In this document: positions 9,540 to 17,459 of the stretch, piece after piece
How positions within the stretch are numbered: the first letter of the stretch is position 1
Layout of the letters: each line of letters begins with the position of its first letter
Assembly: GCA_029689965.1 (NCBI GenBank)
Contig: CP121450.1
Span: forward strand, 1,798,001 to 1,862,000
Source: Curtobacterium flaccumfaciens
Lineage (GTDB): Bacteria; Actinomycetota; Actinomycetes; Actinomycetales; Microbacteriaceae
Direction: 5' to 3'
DNA length: 64,000 nt
Notes under the pieces: model-generated
Database searches by the model: none
The model's input: the letters and a program-made list of their open reading frames with translations, nothing else
What the model was told of the DNA's origin: nothing
Translations under genes and position numbers: made by a program

Positions 9540-9551
9540 TAGAATCGAGCC
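9540..9551 (+). promoter_or_regulatory. -10 element for a leaderless proA transcript
   Basis: TAGAAT at 9540-9545 is followed by six bases and then the proA ATG, so the first transcribed base would be at or next to the start codon. There is no Shine-Dalgarno sequence, which agrees with leaderless translation. No clear -35 element is visible. Confidence 0.55.
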
Positions 9552-10815
9552 ATGTCGTTGACCGCACCCGCACCGACCCTGACCGACAAGCTCGTCGCCG
9601 CACGCGACACCTCGTCGGTCCTCGCGACGGCCACCACCGCGGTCAAGGACGCGGCGCTCCTCGCGATCGCCGCCGGTGTCCGCGCAGCGACGGACGAGAT
9701 CGTCGCCGCGAACCACCGGGACCTGGTCTCCGGCGAGGAGACGGGTCTGTCGTCCGGGCTCCTCGACCGGTTGCGTCTCGACGCCGCGCGGATCGACGCC
9801 CTCGCGGTCGCGGTCGAGCACGTCGTCGGGCTCACCGACCCCGTTGGTGAGCACGTGCGCGGCTCCCGGCTGCCGAACGGCCTGCAGCTTACCCAGGTCC
9901 GAGTCCCGTTCGGCGTCGTCGGCGCGATCTACGAAGCGCGCCCGAACGTCACCGTCGACATCGCGAGCCTCGCGCTGAAGAGCGGCAACGCGGTCGTCCT
10001 GCGCGGGGGTCGGCCGCGCAGCGCACCAACGCGGTGCTCGTCGCCCGCATCCAGGACGCCGTGGCGTCCGTCGGGCTGCCGAGGGAGCTCGTGCAGACCA
10101 TCGACGAGTTCGGGCGTGCCGGTGCGACCGACCTCATGCGTGCACGCGGATTCGTCGACGTGCTCATCCCGCGGGGAGCGCGTCACTCATCCAGACCGTC
10201 GTCACCGAGTCCCGGGTGCCCGTGATCGAGACGGGTGCCGGTGTGGTGCACGTGTTCCTCGACGAGTCGGCACCGCTGGAACGTTCGGTGGACATCGTCC
10301 TCAACAGCAAGGCGCAGCGCCCGAGCGTGTGCAACGCGCTCGAGACGCTCCTGGTGCACGAACGCTCCGCGGACCGGTTGCTGCCCGTGCTCGCGGACCG
10401 GCTCCGCGCCGCCGGCGTGACCTTGCGCGGTGACGATGCCACGCGCGCGATCGTCCCCGGCGTGCTCCGTGCGACTGACGACGACTGGGCGACCGAGTCG
10501 ATGGACCTCGACCTGTCGATCCGGGTGGTGCCGGACGTCGACGCCGCGATGGCGCACATCGCACGCTGGTCCACGCACCACACCGAGTCCATCGTCACGA
10601 ACGACGTCGACACGGCCGAGCGCTTCATCGCCGAGGTCGACTCCGCGGTCGTGATGGCGAACGCCTCGACGCGGTTCACCGACGGCGGCGAGTTCGGCTT
10701 CGGGGCCGAGGTCGGGATCTCCACGCAGAAGCTGCACGCCCGCGGGCCGATGGGGCTCCCTGAACTCACGAGTACGAAGTGGATCGTGCGTGGGCAGGGC
10801 CAGATCCGCGGCTAG
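9552..10815 (+). CDS. proA: Glutamate-5-semialdehyde dehydrogenase, two apparent frameshifts
   Basis: Second step of proline synthesis, NADPH-dependent reduction of glutamyl phosphate. Family motifs are VPFGVVGAIYEARPNVTVD, LALKSGNAVVLRGG, the catalytic-cysteine block RPSVCNALETLLVH and the C-terminal FTDGGEFGFGAEVGISTQKLHARGP region. Frame changes occur near 10010 (GGGGG for six G) and 10172 (GGGG for five G). Reconstructed length is about 421 residues, normal for ProA. It has its own leaderless promoter although it belongs functionally with proB upstream. Confidence 0.95.
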
Positions 10816-10856
10816 ACTGAACGGCGACTTCCCCGACCGAACGGAGCATCGGACCA

Positions 10857-11057
10857 ATGACCTTCCTCGCAGAAGCCGCTGAGCACGCCTCCGGGGTCCC
10901 CGCGTACGTGTTCCCGCTCGTCGGCGCCCTCTTCTTCGGGTTCCTCGGGTTCGTGACCTGGAGCTTCCGCGACGTGGCCTACCGTCACTCGCACAAGTTC
11001 GAGGCCACCCGCCACCACGAGACGGGTGTCGACGAGTTCGGTCACACCAAGATCTGA
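10857..11057 (+). CDS. Small conserved-looking membrane protein (66 aa)
   Basis: An intact ORF with one hydrophobic segment ([22 protein letters not shown], about residues 14-35) and a hydrophilic His-rich tail ([16 protein letters not shown]). A -10-like TAGACT at 10813-10818 overlaps the proA stop codon and could drive it. Small proteins of this kind are common between proA and nadD in related actinobacteria; the function is unknown to me. nadD starts 11 bases downstream, so the two are probably cotranscribed. Confidence 0.75.
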   Translation: MTFLAEAAEHASGVPAYVFPLVGALFFGFLGFVTWSFRDVAYRHSHKFEATRHHETGVDEFGHTKI

Positions 11058-11068
11058 CCCGCCACTCC

Positions 11069-11668
11069 ATGCTCGAGAGCACGGGGCGGCCACGCATCGG
11101 TGTGATGGGTGGCACGTTCGACCCCATCCACAACGGTCACCTGGTGGCCGCATCCGAGGTCGCGCGTGCGTTCGACCTCGACGAGGTGGTCTTCGTCCCG
11201 ACCGGTCAGCCGTACATGAAGTCCGACGTCACGGACGCCGAGCACCGGTACCTGATGACGGTCGTGGCGACTGCGTCCAACCCGATGTTCACCGTCAGCC
11301 GCGTCGACATCGACCGTCCCGGCCCGACGTACACGGTCGACACGCTCCGAGACCTGCACGCCCAGCGGCCCGACGCGCAACTCGTCTTCATCTCGGGCGC
11401 AGACGCCGTCCAGCAGATTGTCGACTGGAAGGACCATGATGGTCTCTGGGACCTCGCGCACTTCGTCGCAGTGACACGTCCGGGACACGCCTTGAGCATC
11501 ACGGGATTGCCGGAACGCGACGTAAGCTTGCTCGAAGTTCCCGCGCTGGCCATATCGTCGACCGATTGCCGCGACCGGGTGAGACGCGGTTTCCCCGTGT
11601 GGTACTTGGTCCCTGACGGTGTCGTCCAGTACATCTCGAAGCACCATCTGTATCGGAGCGTTGCATGA
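11069..11668 (+). CDS. nadD: Nicotinate-nucleotide adenylyltransferase
   Basis: Intact, 199 residues. The enzyme makes deamido-NAD from nicotinate mononucleotide and ATP. The nucleotidyltransferase signature [15 protein letters not shown] (T/HxGH type) is at residues 11-25; later motifs are [18 protein letters not shown] and [14 protein letters not shown], the last the ISSTxIR-like end motif. The downstream gene overlaps it by four bases (11665-11668), which suggests translational coupling. Confidence 0.97.
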   Translation: MLESTGRPRIGVMGGTFDPIHNGHLVAASEVARAFDLDEVVFVPTGQPYMKSDVTDAEHRYLMTVVATASNPMFTVSRVDIDRPGPTYTVDTLRDLHAQRPDAQLVFISGADAVQQIVDWKDHDGLWDLAHFVAVTRPGHALSITGLPERDVSLLEVPALAISSTDCRDRVRRGFPVWYLVPDGVVQYISKHHLYRSVA

Positions 11669-13163
11669 GTTCGTCCGACGCGCAGCCGCCCCTGTCGCGG
11701 CGCCAGGCGCGCGAGCGCGAGCGTGCCGCCGCGGCCGGCGCGCAGCCCGTGACGCCGCCCCGACCGTCGCGGCGCCGGTCGAGCAGCCGGAGGCCCGCCG
11801 CCGGCCCGGAAGCCACGTCGCGCCCGCGCCGGGCGCCCCCGCGCAGAACGCGGTGCCGTCATCTGCCTCGTCGCCTGCGTCGTCCCAGGCAGAGCAGGCC
11901 GGCGTTCCGCCGGTGCCGCCGGCTTCCGCGACCGAGATCGTGCCCGGCACCGGTGGACTGACGCGTCGGCAGATCCGGCAGATGCGTGCGGCCGAGGGGC
12001 GGGCGTTTCAGCCGGTCCCGCTGCAGAACCCGACGCCGCAGTCGTCCGACCGTACGGTGCAGGACGTGCTCGGGTCGGTCGACGCACTGCAGGCCGACCC
12101 GCGCTCCACCCCGGCGGAGCGGCCCGGAACGGAAACCCCCGCACAGGAGTCCACGGCCGACACCCGGGAGCCTGCGGCGGACACCCGGGAGCCTGCGGCG
12201 GAGGGCCCAGAGCCCGGGGCCGACAGCCGGGAACCCGCGGCGGAGACCGTGGCGCTCGACCAGGCCGCCGTCGCCCAGGCCACTGCGGCCGACGGGTCGC
12301 CCGACGCGATCGAGCCCCTCGAAGAAGCCGCTGCGCACGGTGACGAGCCGCGTCGACACCGTTCGACGTGGGCGCCGCACGACGTCGCGGACGGAACGGA
12401 CGTCCCTTCCGCATCGGATCCGGACACGGCCGACGTCCCGGCGCAGCCGCAACGCGCGCCGATCGAGTCCTCCACGCCCGCGGTGTTCCCGCTCTCGCTC
12501 GACGAGGACGACACGAATGAGGTCCCCGTCCAGGCGGCACCGCAGTCCTCGCGCCCCTCGGCCGTGCCGACCTCGGCGCCGCGTTCGGCCGCACCGACGT
12601 CTGCGCCCGGCGCGGATGGTGCTCAGGGCCCCCGCGTCCCCGCGTCCTTCCAGCGACCGGTCGAACCGAAGCCCGTGACGACCGCGTTCGAACCGCCCGT
12701 CGGCCACTGGTCGCAGCAGGCGCACGACTCCAACGACGCGGAGATCCACGACGAGGAGACCGGCACGCGCCGCGTCGCGGTGACGAACACGAACGCGATC
12801 GTCCTGCCGAACTCGGCCCTCGCCGACCCGACCGGTGCGCTCAACGCGACGGGAGAGGTCATCCTCACCGGTTCGATCGACCTGCCCGCCTCGCTGTCGT
12901 CGACGGGCTCGCACCGTCCGATCGACGGAGCGGAGGTCGACCGACTGCTCGAACAGCACGACGAACAGCCCGAGACGGACGCCAGCCCGGTGCGTGCCAG
13001 CCGTGCGGTGTCGAGTCACACCTCGACCCGCCAGGTGGTGCTCGCCGCCGCGAAGCCGAAGGAGTCGCGCACGCCGCTCATCCTCGGTGTGACGGTGGGC
13101 GCCGTGGGTGTGGCGGCAGCCGCGGTGATCATCGTTGCCCTCGTCACGACCCACACGTTCTGA
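11665..13163 (+). CDS. Low-complexity, C-terminally anchored hypothetical protein, one apparent frameshift
   Basis: About 499 residues that are mostly Pro, Ala, Ser, Glu and Thr and probably disordered. It starts [20 protein letters not shown], a basic segment typical of cytoplasmic tails. The only clear structure is a single C-terminal transmembrane helix ([22 protein letters not shown]) ending five residues before the stop. The frame changes near 11755. A 21-bp tandem repeat at 12160-12243 encodes DTREPAA units. The gene overlaps nadD by four bases and precedes rsfS. I recognise no domain; the topology suggests a cytoplasmic disordered protein held to the membrane by its C-terminus. Confidence 0.65.
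12160..12243 (+). repeat. Four 21-bp tandem units encoding DTREPAA
   Basis: Units start at 12160, 12181, 12202 and 12223. The first two are identical (ACACCCGGGAGCCTGCGGCGG less the last base in each comparison window); the last two have diverged. They encode the heptapeptide DTREPAA and variants inside the disordered protein. Confidence 0.85.
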
Positions 13164-13283
13164 CACCGACTCCCGGACACCACGCCCGTCGGCGACAGCC
13201 TGGCCGCTGTCGGCGGGGTGGCTTATGATCGGGACCCAGCAAGCGATCCGGCATCCCGCCTGGTCGACGACCGGAAGGAATCC

Positions 13284-13658
13284 GTGACCGCCTCCTCACG
13301 TGCACTGGAACTCGTGCAGATCGCCGCCCGCGCGGCCGATGCCAAGCAGGCCGAGGACCTCGTCGCCCTCGACGTGACCGGGCCGCTGCAGCTCACGGAC
13401 GTGTTCCTGCTCGCGACCGGCCGGAACGAGCGCAACGTGCTCGCCATCGCGGACGAGATCGAAGAGCGTCTCCTCGAGGCCGGGGCCAAGCCGCTCCGTC
13501 GCGAAGGCCGGAGCGAGGGCCGCTGGGGCCTCATCGACTTCGGCGACATCGTCGTGCACGTCTTCCACGAAGAAGACCGCCAGTACTACTCGCTCGAGCG
13601 TCTCTGGTCGGACTGCCCGACGATCTCGCTCGAGCTCCCGGTGGACCACACCGCCTAA
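13284..13658 (+). CDS. rsfS: Ribosomal silencing factor RsfS
   Basis: Intact, 124 residues. RsfS binds L14 and prevents subunit joining when nutrients are low. Motifs are AEDLVALDVTGPLQLTDVF, TGRNERNVLAIADEI, RREGRSEGRWGLIDFGD and the family end VHVFHEEDRQYYSLERLW. I chose GTG at 13284 because GGAAGGA (13273-13279) gives a good ribosome-binding site; the reading frame extends further upstream without similarity. TATGAT at 13224-13229 is a likely -10 element. The nadD-rsfS order is conserved in bacteria. Confidence 0.95.
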   Translation: MTASSRALELVQIAARAADAKQAEDLVALDVTGPLQLTDVFLLATGRNERNVLAIADEIEERLLEAGAKPLRREGRSEGRWGLIDFGDIVVHVFHEEDRQYYSLERLWSDCPTISLELPVDHTA

Positions 13659-13776
13659 TGGCGACTCGCCCGGGTGGCGGCAGCGATTTCGTCACCCGGT
13701 GTTCGCATGGTGTACGCTTCTACGGTGCCTCCGGGAACGGAGGGACACTGAAGTGGGGTGACGAACACCACTCTTC

Positions 13777-13852
13777 GGGTCTGTGGCGCAGCTGGTAGCG
13801 CACCTGCATGGCATGCAGGGGGTCAGGGGTTCGAGTCCCCTCAGATCCACCA
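13777..13852 (+). tRNA. tRNA-Ala (anticodon GGC)
   Basis: The acceptor stem GGGTCTG pairs with CAGATCC and an encoded CCA ends the gene. The D-loop block GGCGCAGCTGGTAGCGC, the anticodon stem-loop CCTGC-ATGGCAT-GCAGG with anticodon GGC, and the T arm GGGGTTCGAGTCCCC are all present. It stands alone between rsfS and the epimerase and has no nearby integrase or att-like duplication. Confidence 0.97.
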
Positions 13853-13855
13853 TCA

Positions 13856-13887
13856 CCCCCTCGGTTCTCCGGAACCGCGGGGGTTTC
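13856..13887 (+). terminator. Terminator after tRNA-Ala
   Basis: CCCCC-T-CGGTTC and GAACCG-C-GGGGG form a stem with one internal mismatch and a short loop, followed by TTTCT. It starts three bases after the CCA end of the tRNA. Confidence 0.85.
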
Positions 13888-13964
13888 TCGTACCTGCGGG
13901 AAGCTTGCACGTACGGGTCCGGTACGACAGCGGTACTGCGCGCCGATCCCGATACGCTGAGCGC

Positions 13965-14885
13965 ATGAGCAGCGACGCACCCCTCTCCGGTTCCGCCCTG
14001 ACGATCACCGCCGGCGGGTACACGGCCGAGATCGCCTCGGTGGGGGCGACGCTGCGGGCCCTCCGGTTCGAGGGGCGCGACCTCGTGGTCCCGTCGAGGC
14101 CGACGAGGTGCGCCCGGTTTTCCGGGCGCCGTCCTGGCACCGTGGCCGAACCGGGTGGTCGACGGGACGTACACGTTCCGCGGCACGGCGCACGAGCTCG
14201 CGCTGACCGAACCGGCGCGCCACCACGCCCTGCACGGTCTCGTCGCGTGGACCGACTTCCGCATCGTCGCGCACGAGCCCGACCGCGCCGTCCTCGCCAC
14301 GACGGTACCGGCGCAGACCGGGTACCCGTTCCGCCTCGAGGTGCTCGTCGAGTACCGCGTCGACGCCGACGGGCTGCACACGACCGTCACCGGGACGAAC
14401 ACCGGCGGCGACGCGGCACCGTGGGGACCGGCCCGCACCCGTACCTGGTCGCCGGCGAGGGACGGGTCGACGACTGGACCCTGACCCTGCCCGCCGCCGA
14501 GGTGCTCGAGGTCACCGAGGACCGTCTGGTCCCGACGGGCCTCGCGCCGGTGCACGACGAGTTCGACCTGCGCTCCGCGACGCGCATCGGCGACCGGTTC
14601 ATCGACCACGCGTACACCGGGTTCGACCGTGACGCCGACGGCAGCGCGACGATCGTCCTCACCGCTGCCGACGGTCGCGGCGTGCGGGTGTCGTTCGGCC
14701 GCGAGTGCGGCTGGGTCCAGGTGCACACGGCCGACCACGTGGTGCCCGAGTACCACCGTGCCGGTCTCGCCGTCGAGCCGATGACGTGCGCGCCCGACGC
14801 GTTCAACGCCGGTGCCGACGCCGGGCTCGTCGTGCTCGAGCCGGGTGCGTCCTCGGCTGCGTCGTGGACGATCGCGGCGGTCTGA
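13965..14885 (+). CDS. Aldose 1-epimerase family protein, three apparent frameshifts
   Basis: About 306 residues of the galactose mutarotase-like fold, which interconverts the anomers of hexoses. Recognisable pieces are GGYTAEIASVGATLRALRF, APWPNRVVDGTYTF, HHALHGLVAWTDF (conserved His of the family), GTGPHPYLV (second catalytic His) and the late EPMTCAPDAFN with a conserved Glu/Asp. Frame changes are near 14095, 14120 and 14420. TACGCT ends six bases before the ATG and suggests a leaderless transcript. The substrate is not evident from sequence, so I leave the symbol blank. Confidence 0.85.
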   Translation: MSSDAPLSGSALTITAGGYTAEIASVGATLRALRFEGRDLVVPSRPTRCARFSGRRPGTVAEPGGRRDVHVPRHGARARADRTGAPPRPARSRRVDRLPHRRARARPRRPRHDGTGADRVPVPPRGARRVPRRRRRAAHDRHRDEHRRRRGTVGTGPHPYLVAGEGRVDDWTLTLPAAEVLEVTEDRLVPTGLAPVHDEFDLRSATRIGDRFIDHAYTGFDRDADGSATIVLTAADGRGVRVSFGRECGWVQVHTADHVVPEYHRAGLAVEPMTCAPDAFNAGADAGLVVLEPGASSAASWTIAAV

Positions 14886-14996
14886 CGGACCCGGGCACCC
14901 CGGACCGGGCACCTCGGGCCCGGGCACCTCGGATGCGGGCACCTCGGATGCGGGTGCCCCGGACGCGAGCGCCCCGGACCTGGGAGCCCCGGACGT
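14886..14996 (+). repeat. 15-bp tandem array at the pabB start
   Basis: About seven degenerate copies of a 15-bp unit of the form GGACNNGGGCACCTC run from the epimerase stop codon into the first codons of pabB. In the pabB frame they would encode PDxGT/A pentapeptides, but there is no start codon in that frame before GTG 14995, so they are probably untranslated. Confidence 0.75.
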
Positions 14997-16523
14997 GAGC
15001 GGGTCGGCAGCGGGGCGCCCGCCGGAGGCCGCACCCGCAGCGGTCCGGATCGAGGTCCGGCGGTTCCCCACCACGCCCGACCTCGGGGCGCTGGCCGCCG
15101 CGACCGACGCCGACGTCGTCTGGCTCGACTCGTCGCTCCCTGCCGGCGCACCGGCCGCTGCGCGTGCCCGCGCCCGGTGGTCCGTCCTCGCCCTGACGGA
15201 CGGACCGTTCGCCGCCCGGTTCCGGCACGAGGCACGACGCGCATCCGTCGAGACGACCTCGGCGTCGCGCACGTGGTTCGGGCCGGTCGCGGCCGGCGCA
15301 CCGGAGCGGCAGGCGTTCGACGTCCTCGACGACCTCCTCGCGCGCACGCCGACGCTGGCGGAACCGCTGCCCGGGTGCGGCTTCGCGCTCGGCTGGGTCG
15401 GGTTCCTCGGGTACGAGCTCGGTCGCGAGTCCGGCGGTGCCGACCGCACGGCGGACGGGCAGGCGGACGCCGACCTGCGGTTCGCCGACCGCGCGGTGGT
15501 CGTCGACGAGGACGGTGACGCGTGGGCACTCGCACTGGTGGCCGATGCGGAACCGGCGGCCGGTGCGGTGAACCGCGCATGGCTCGAGAGGGTGACCGTC
15601 CCACCGGCGCAGGACGACGTCGACGACGTGCCCCCGGGCCTCCCGGCCGGTGCGGAGGCGACGGGGCGCGTCACGCGCGCCGCCTACGAGACCGCGGTCG
15701 ACGCCTGTCGGGCGGAGATCCGAGAGGGCAACGCGTTCCAGGTCTGTCTCACCACCGCCTTCGCGGTCGGCCGGGAGGCACGGGTCGGCCCCGGCACGGA
15801 TCCGCACCTGGACGAGTACCTGCGGCTCCGCGCGGTGGACCCGGTCCCGTTCGGCGCGTACCTGCGGCTCGGCCCGCTGCGCGTGGCGAGCCGGTCGCCG
15901 GAGCGGTTCCTGCGCATCGACGCCGGCGGAGCGGTGTCCGCGGAGCCCATCAAGGGGACCCGACGGCGGGTCGACGACCCTGTGGAGGACGAAGTGGTCC
16001 GCGCCGAACTGGCGGCGAGTGCGAAGGACCGCGCGGAGAACGTGATGATCGTCGACCTGCTCCGGAACGACCTGCTCCGGACCGCGGTACCGGGCTCGGT
16101 GCACGTCGACCGGCTGTGCGACGTCGAGACGTACGCGAGCGTGCACCAGATGGTGTCGACGATCGGTGCGGTGCTGCCGGCCGGGACTTCGCGGGTGGCG
16201 GTCGTGCGTGCCGCGTTCCCGCCGGGTCGATGACCGGCGCACCCAAGATCAGTGCGATGGCGATCGCCGATCGGCTCGAGGGCGGCCCTCGCGGGGTGTA
16301 CTCGGGCGCGGTCGGGTACTTCTCGGCCAGCCGCGCGGTCGATCTGTCGGTGGCGATCCGCACACTGGTGACGGTCCTCGACGAGGACGGCTCGGTCCGG
16401 TCGCGGACGCTCGGCGCCGGTGGTGCGGTGACCTGGTCGTCCGTCGCGGCGGACGAGGCGGACGAGGTCGAGACGAAGACGCGCTCGGTGCTCGCCGGAC
16501 TGGGTGCCGTCGCCCGCTGGTGA
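14995..16523 (+). CDS. pabB: Aminodeoxychorismate synthase component I, one apparent frameshift
   Basis: Makes 4-amino-4-deoxychorismate for folate synthesis. The chorismate-binding domain is in the C-terminal half: IREGNAFQVCLTTAF, the signature AEPIKGTRRR, DRAENVMIVDLLRNDL and GSMTGAPKISAM (read in the new frame after a break near 16225), then GVYSGAVGYFS. At about 509 residues it fits PabB better than TrpE because of the EPIKGTRRR form and the genomic context, although anthranilate synthase is the nearest alternative. I chose GTG 14995, just after the 15-bp repeats. A PabC-like gene is at 39-40 kb. Confidence 0.85.
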
Positions 16524-16573
16524 CCGGCCCGTCGCTTCTCCACAGGGGGTGATCGCTCGCCGTCACCGCGTCG

Positions 16574-16589
16574 TCGAACGCGTGTTCGA
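16574..16589. promoter_or_regulatory. LexA (SOS) box 1 upstream of imuA
   Basis: TCGAACGCGTGTTCGA is a perfect match to the actinobacterial LexA operator TCGAAC-N4-GTTCGA. It lies 53 bases upstream of a second perfect box, 29 bases before the -35 element of imuA. Confidence 0.92.
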
Positions 16590-16617
16590 AGCGACTGTCC
16601 ACAGATGTCGGACCCGA

Positions 16618-16646
16618 TTGACATCATCGAACACATGTTCGAATAT
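16618..16646 (+). promoter_or_regulatory. imuA promoter with LexA box 2 in its spacer
   Basis: TTGACA (16618-16623), a perfect -35, and GAATAT (16641-16646) are 17 bases apart. A second perfect LexA box, TCGAACACATGTTCGA, occupies 16627-16642, that is the spacer and the first bases of the -10. Bound LexA would cover the polymerase site. The imuA ATG at 16653 is 7 bases after the -10, so the mRNA is probably leaderless. Confidence 0.9.
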
Positions 16647-16652
16647 GAGGGC

Positions 16653-17459
16653 ATGCAGGCGGCATCGGTACCCCGATCGCCCGGGGCTCAGCGCGAGTCG
16701 ACCGGGCGATCCGGTGCTGCACGCCCGGTGCGTCGGGTCGACCACCTGGGAGACGCCCGGGTTGCGCTCGAGCGGATCACCTCGCTGCGTTCGCGGGTCG
16801 CCGAGATGGAGCCCACGCGCGTCGACACCGAGGGGCTGCCCACCGCCGAAGCGCTCGCACCGCTCCTGCCGGGGGCGCGATCCGGGTGGGCGGGTCCTAC
16901 GCGGTGCACGAGTCCGTGCTCCTCGCGATGACGATGCTGCAGGCCGCCTCGGCCGCCGGCGCCTGGTGCGCCGTCGTGGGCGTCCCTTCCTTCGGGGTCG
17001 AGGCAGCGGCAGCCGCCGGCATCGACCTCGAGCGGCTCGTGCTCGTCCCGGACCCAGGGGACCAGTGGCTCACCGTGACCGCCGCGTTGGCGGACGTGGC
17101 GCAGATCGTCCTCACCCGCCCGCTCGGCCGGGTGGCGCCCGGGGACGTCTCACGGCTGTCGGCACGGCTGCGACAGCGCGGTGGTGCCCTGGTCGCGCTC
17201 GGGTCCTGGCCGGGGCCGACGTCACGCTGCGGGTGACGCGGTCCGAGTGGAGCGGCATCGGGGACGGTCACGGCTTCCTGACGGAACGACGGGCCACGGT
17301 GTCGGCGGTCGGGCGAGCCGGAGCGGTGCGTCCGGTCGATGCCGAGCTGCTGCTGCCTGCGGCGGACGGTACGGTCCGTGCCACCGCGCCCGCTCCTGCA
17401 GCGATCGTCGACCCGGCGCGTCGGCACCGGTGCTCGGCCCCGTGGCGGTGGCGTCGTGA
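16653..17459 (+). CDS. imuA: ImuA-type RecA-like protein, three apparent frameshifts
   Basis: About 269 residues related to the RecA-like ImuA/ImuA' proteins of SOS mutagenesis cassettes. After a variable start (MQAASVPRSPG) comes the degenerate nucleotide-binding region GGAIRVGGSYAVHESVLLAMTML, then CAVVGVPSFGVEAAAAAGIDLERLVLV and ADVAQIVLTRPLG, the pattern of this family. Frame changes are near 16880 (five G where six are expected), 17205 and 17430. The start at 16653 fits the promoter; an earlier ATG at 16605 would lie upstream of the -35. It is followed with a four-base GTGA overlap by imuB, so the genes form one operon. ImuA is thought to help recruit the mutasome; it has no polymerase activity. 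Confidence 0.85.

Noticed and set aside
13777..13852. tRNA-Ala as an integration site
   Set aside because: No integrase, no duplicated 3' end of the tRNA and no composition change follow it.
13783..13968. Short plus-strand ORF (61 codons) at 13783
   Set aside because: Its first 70 bases are the tRNA-Ala gene and the next are its terminator, so it is not a coding region.
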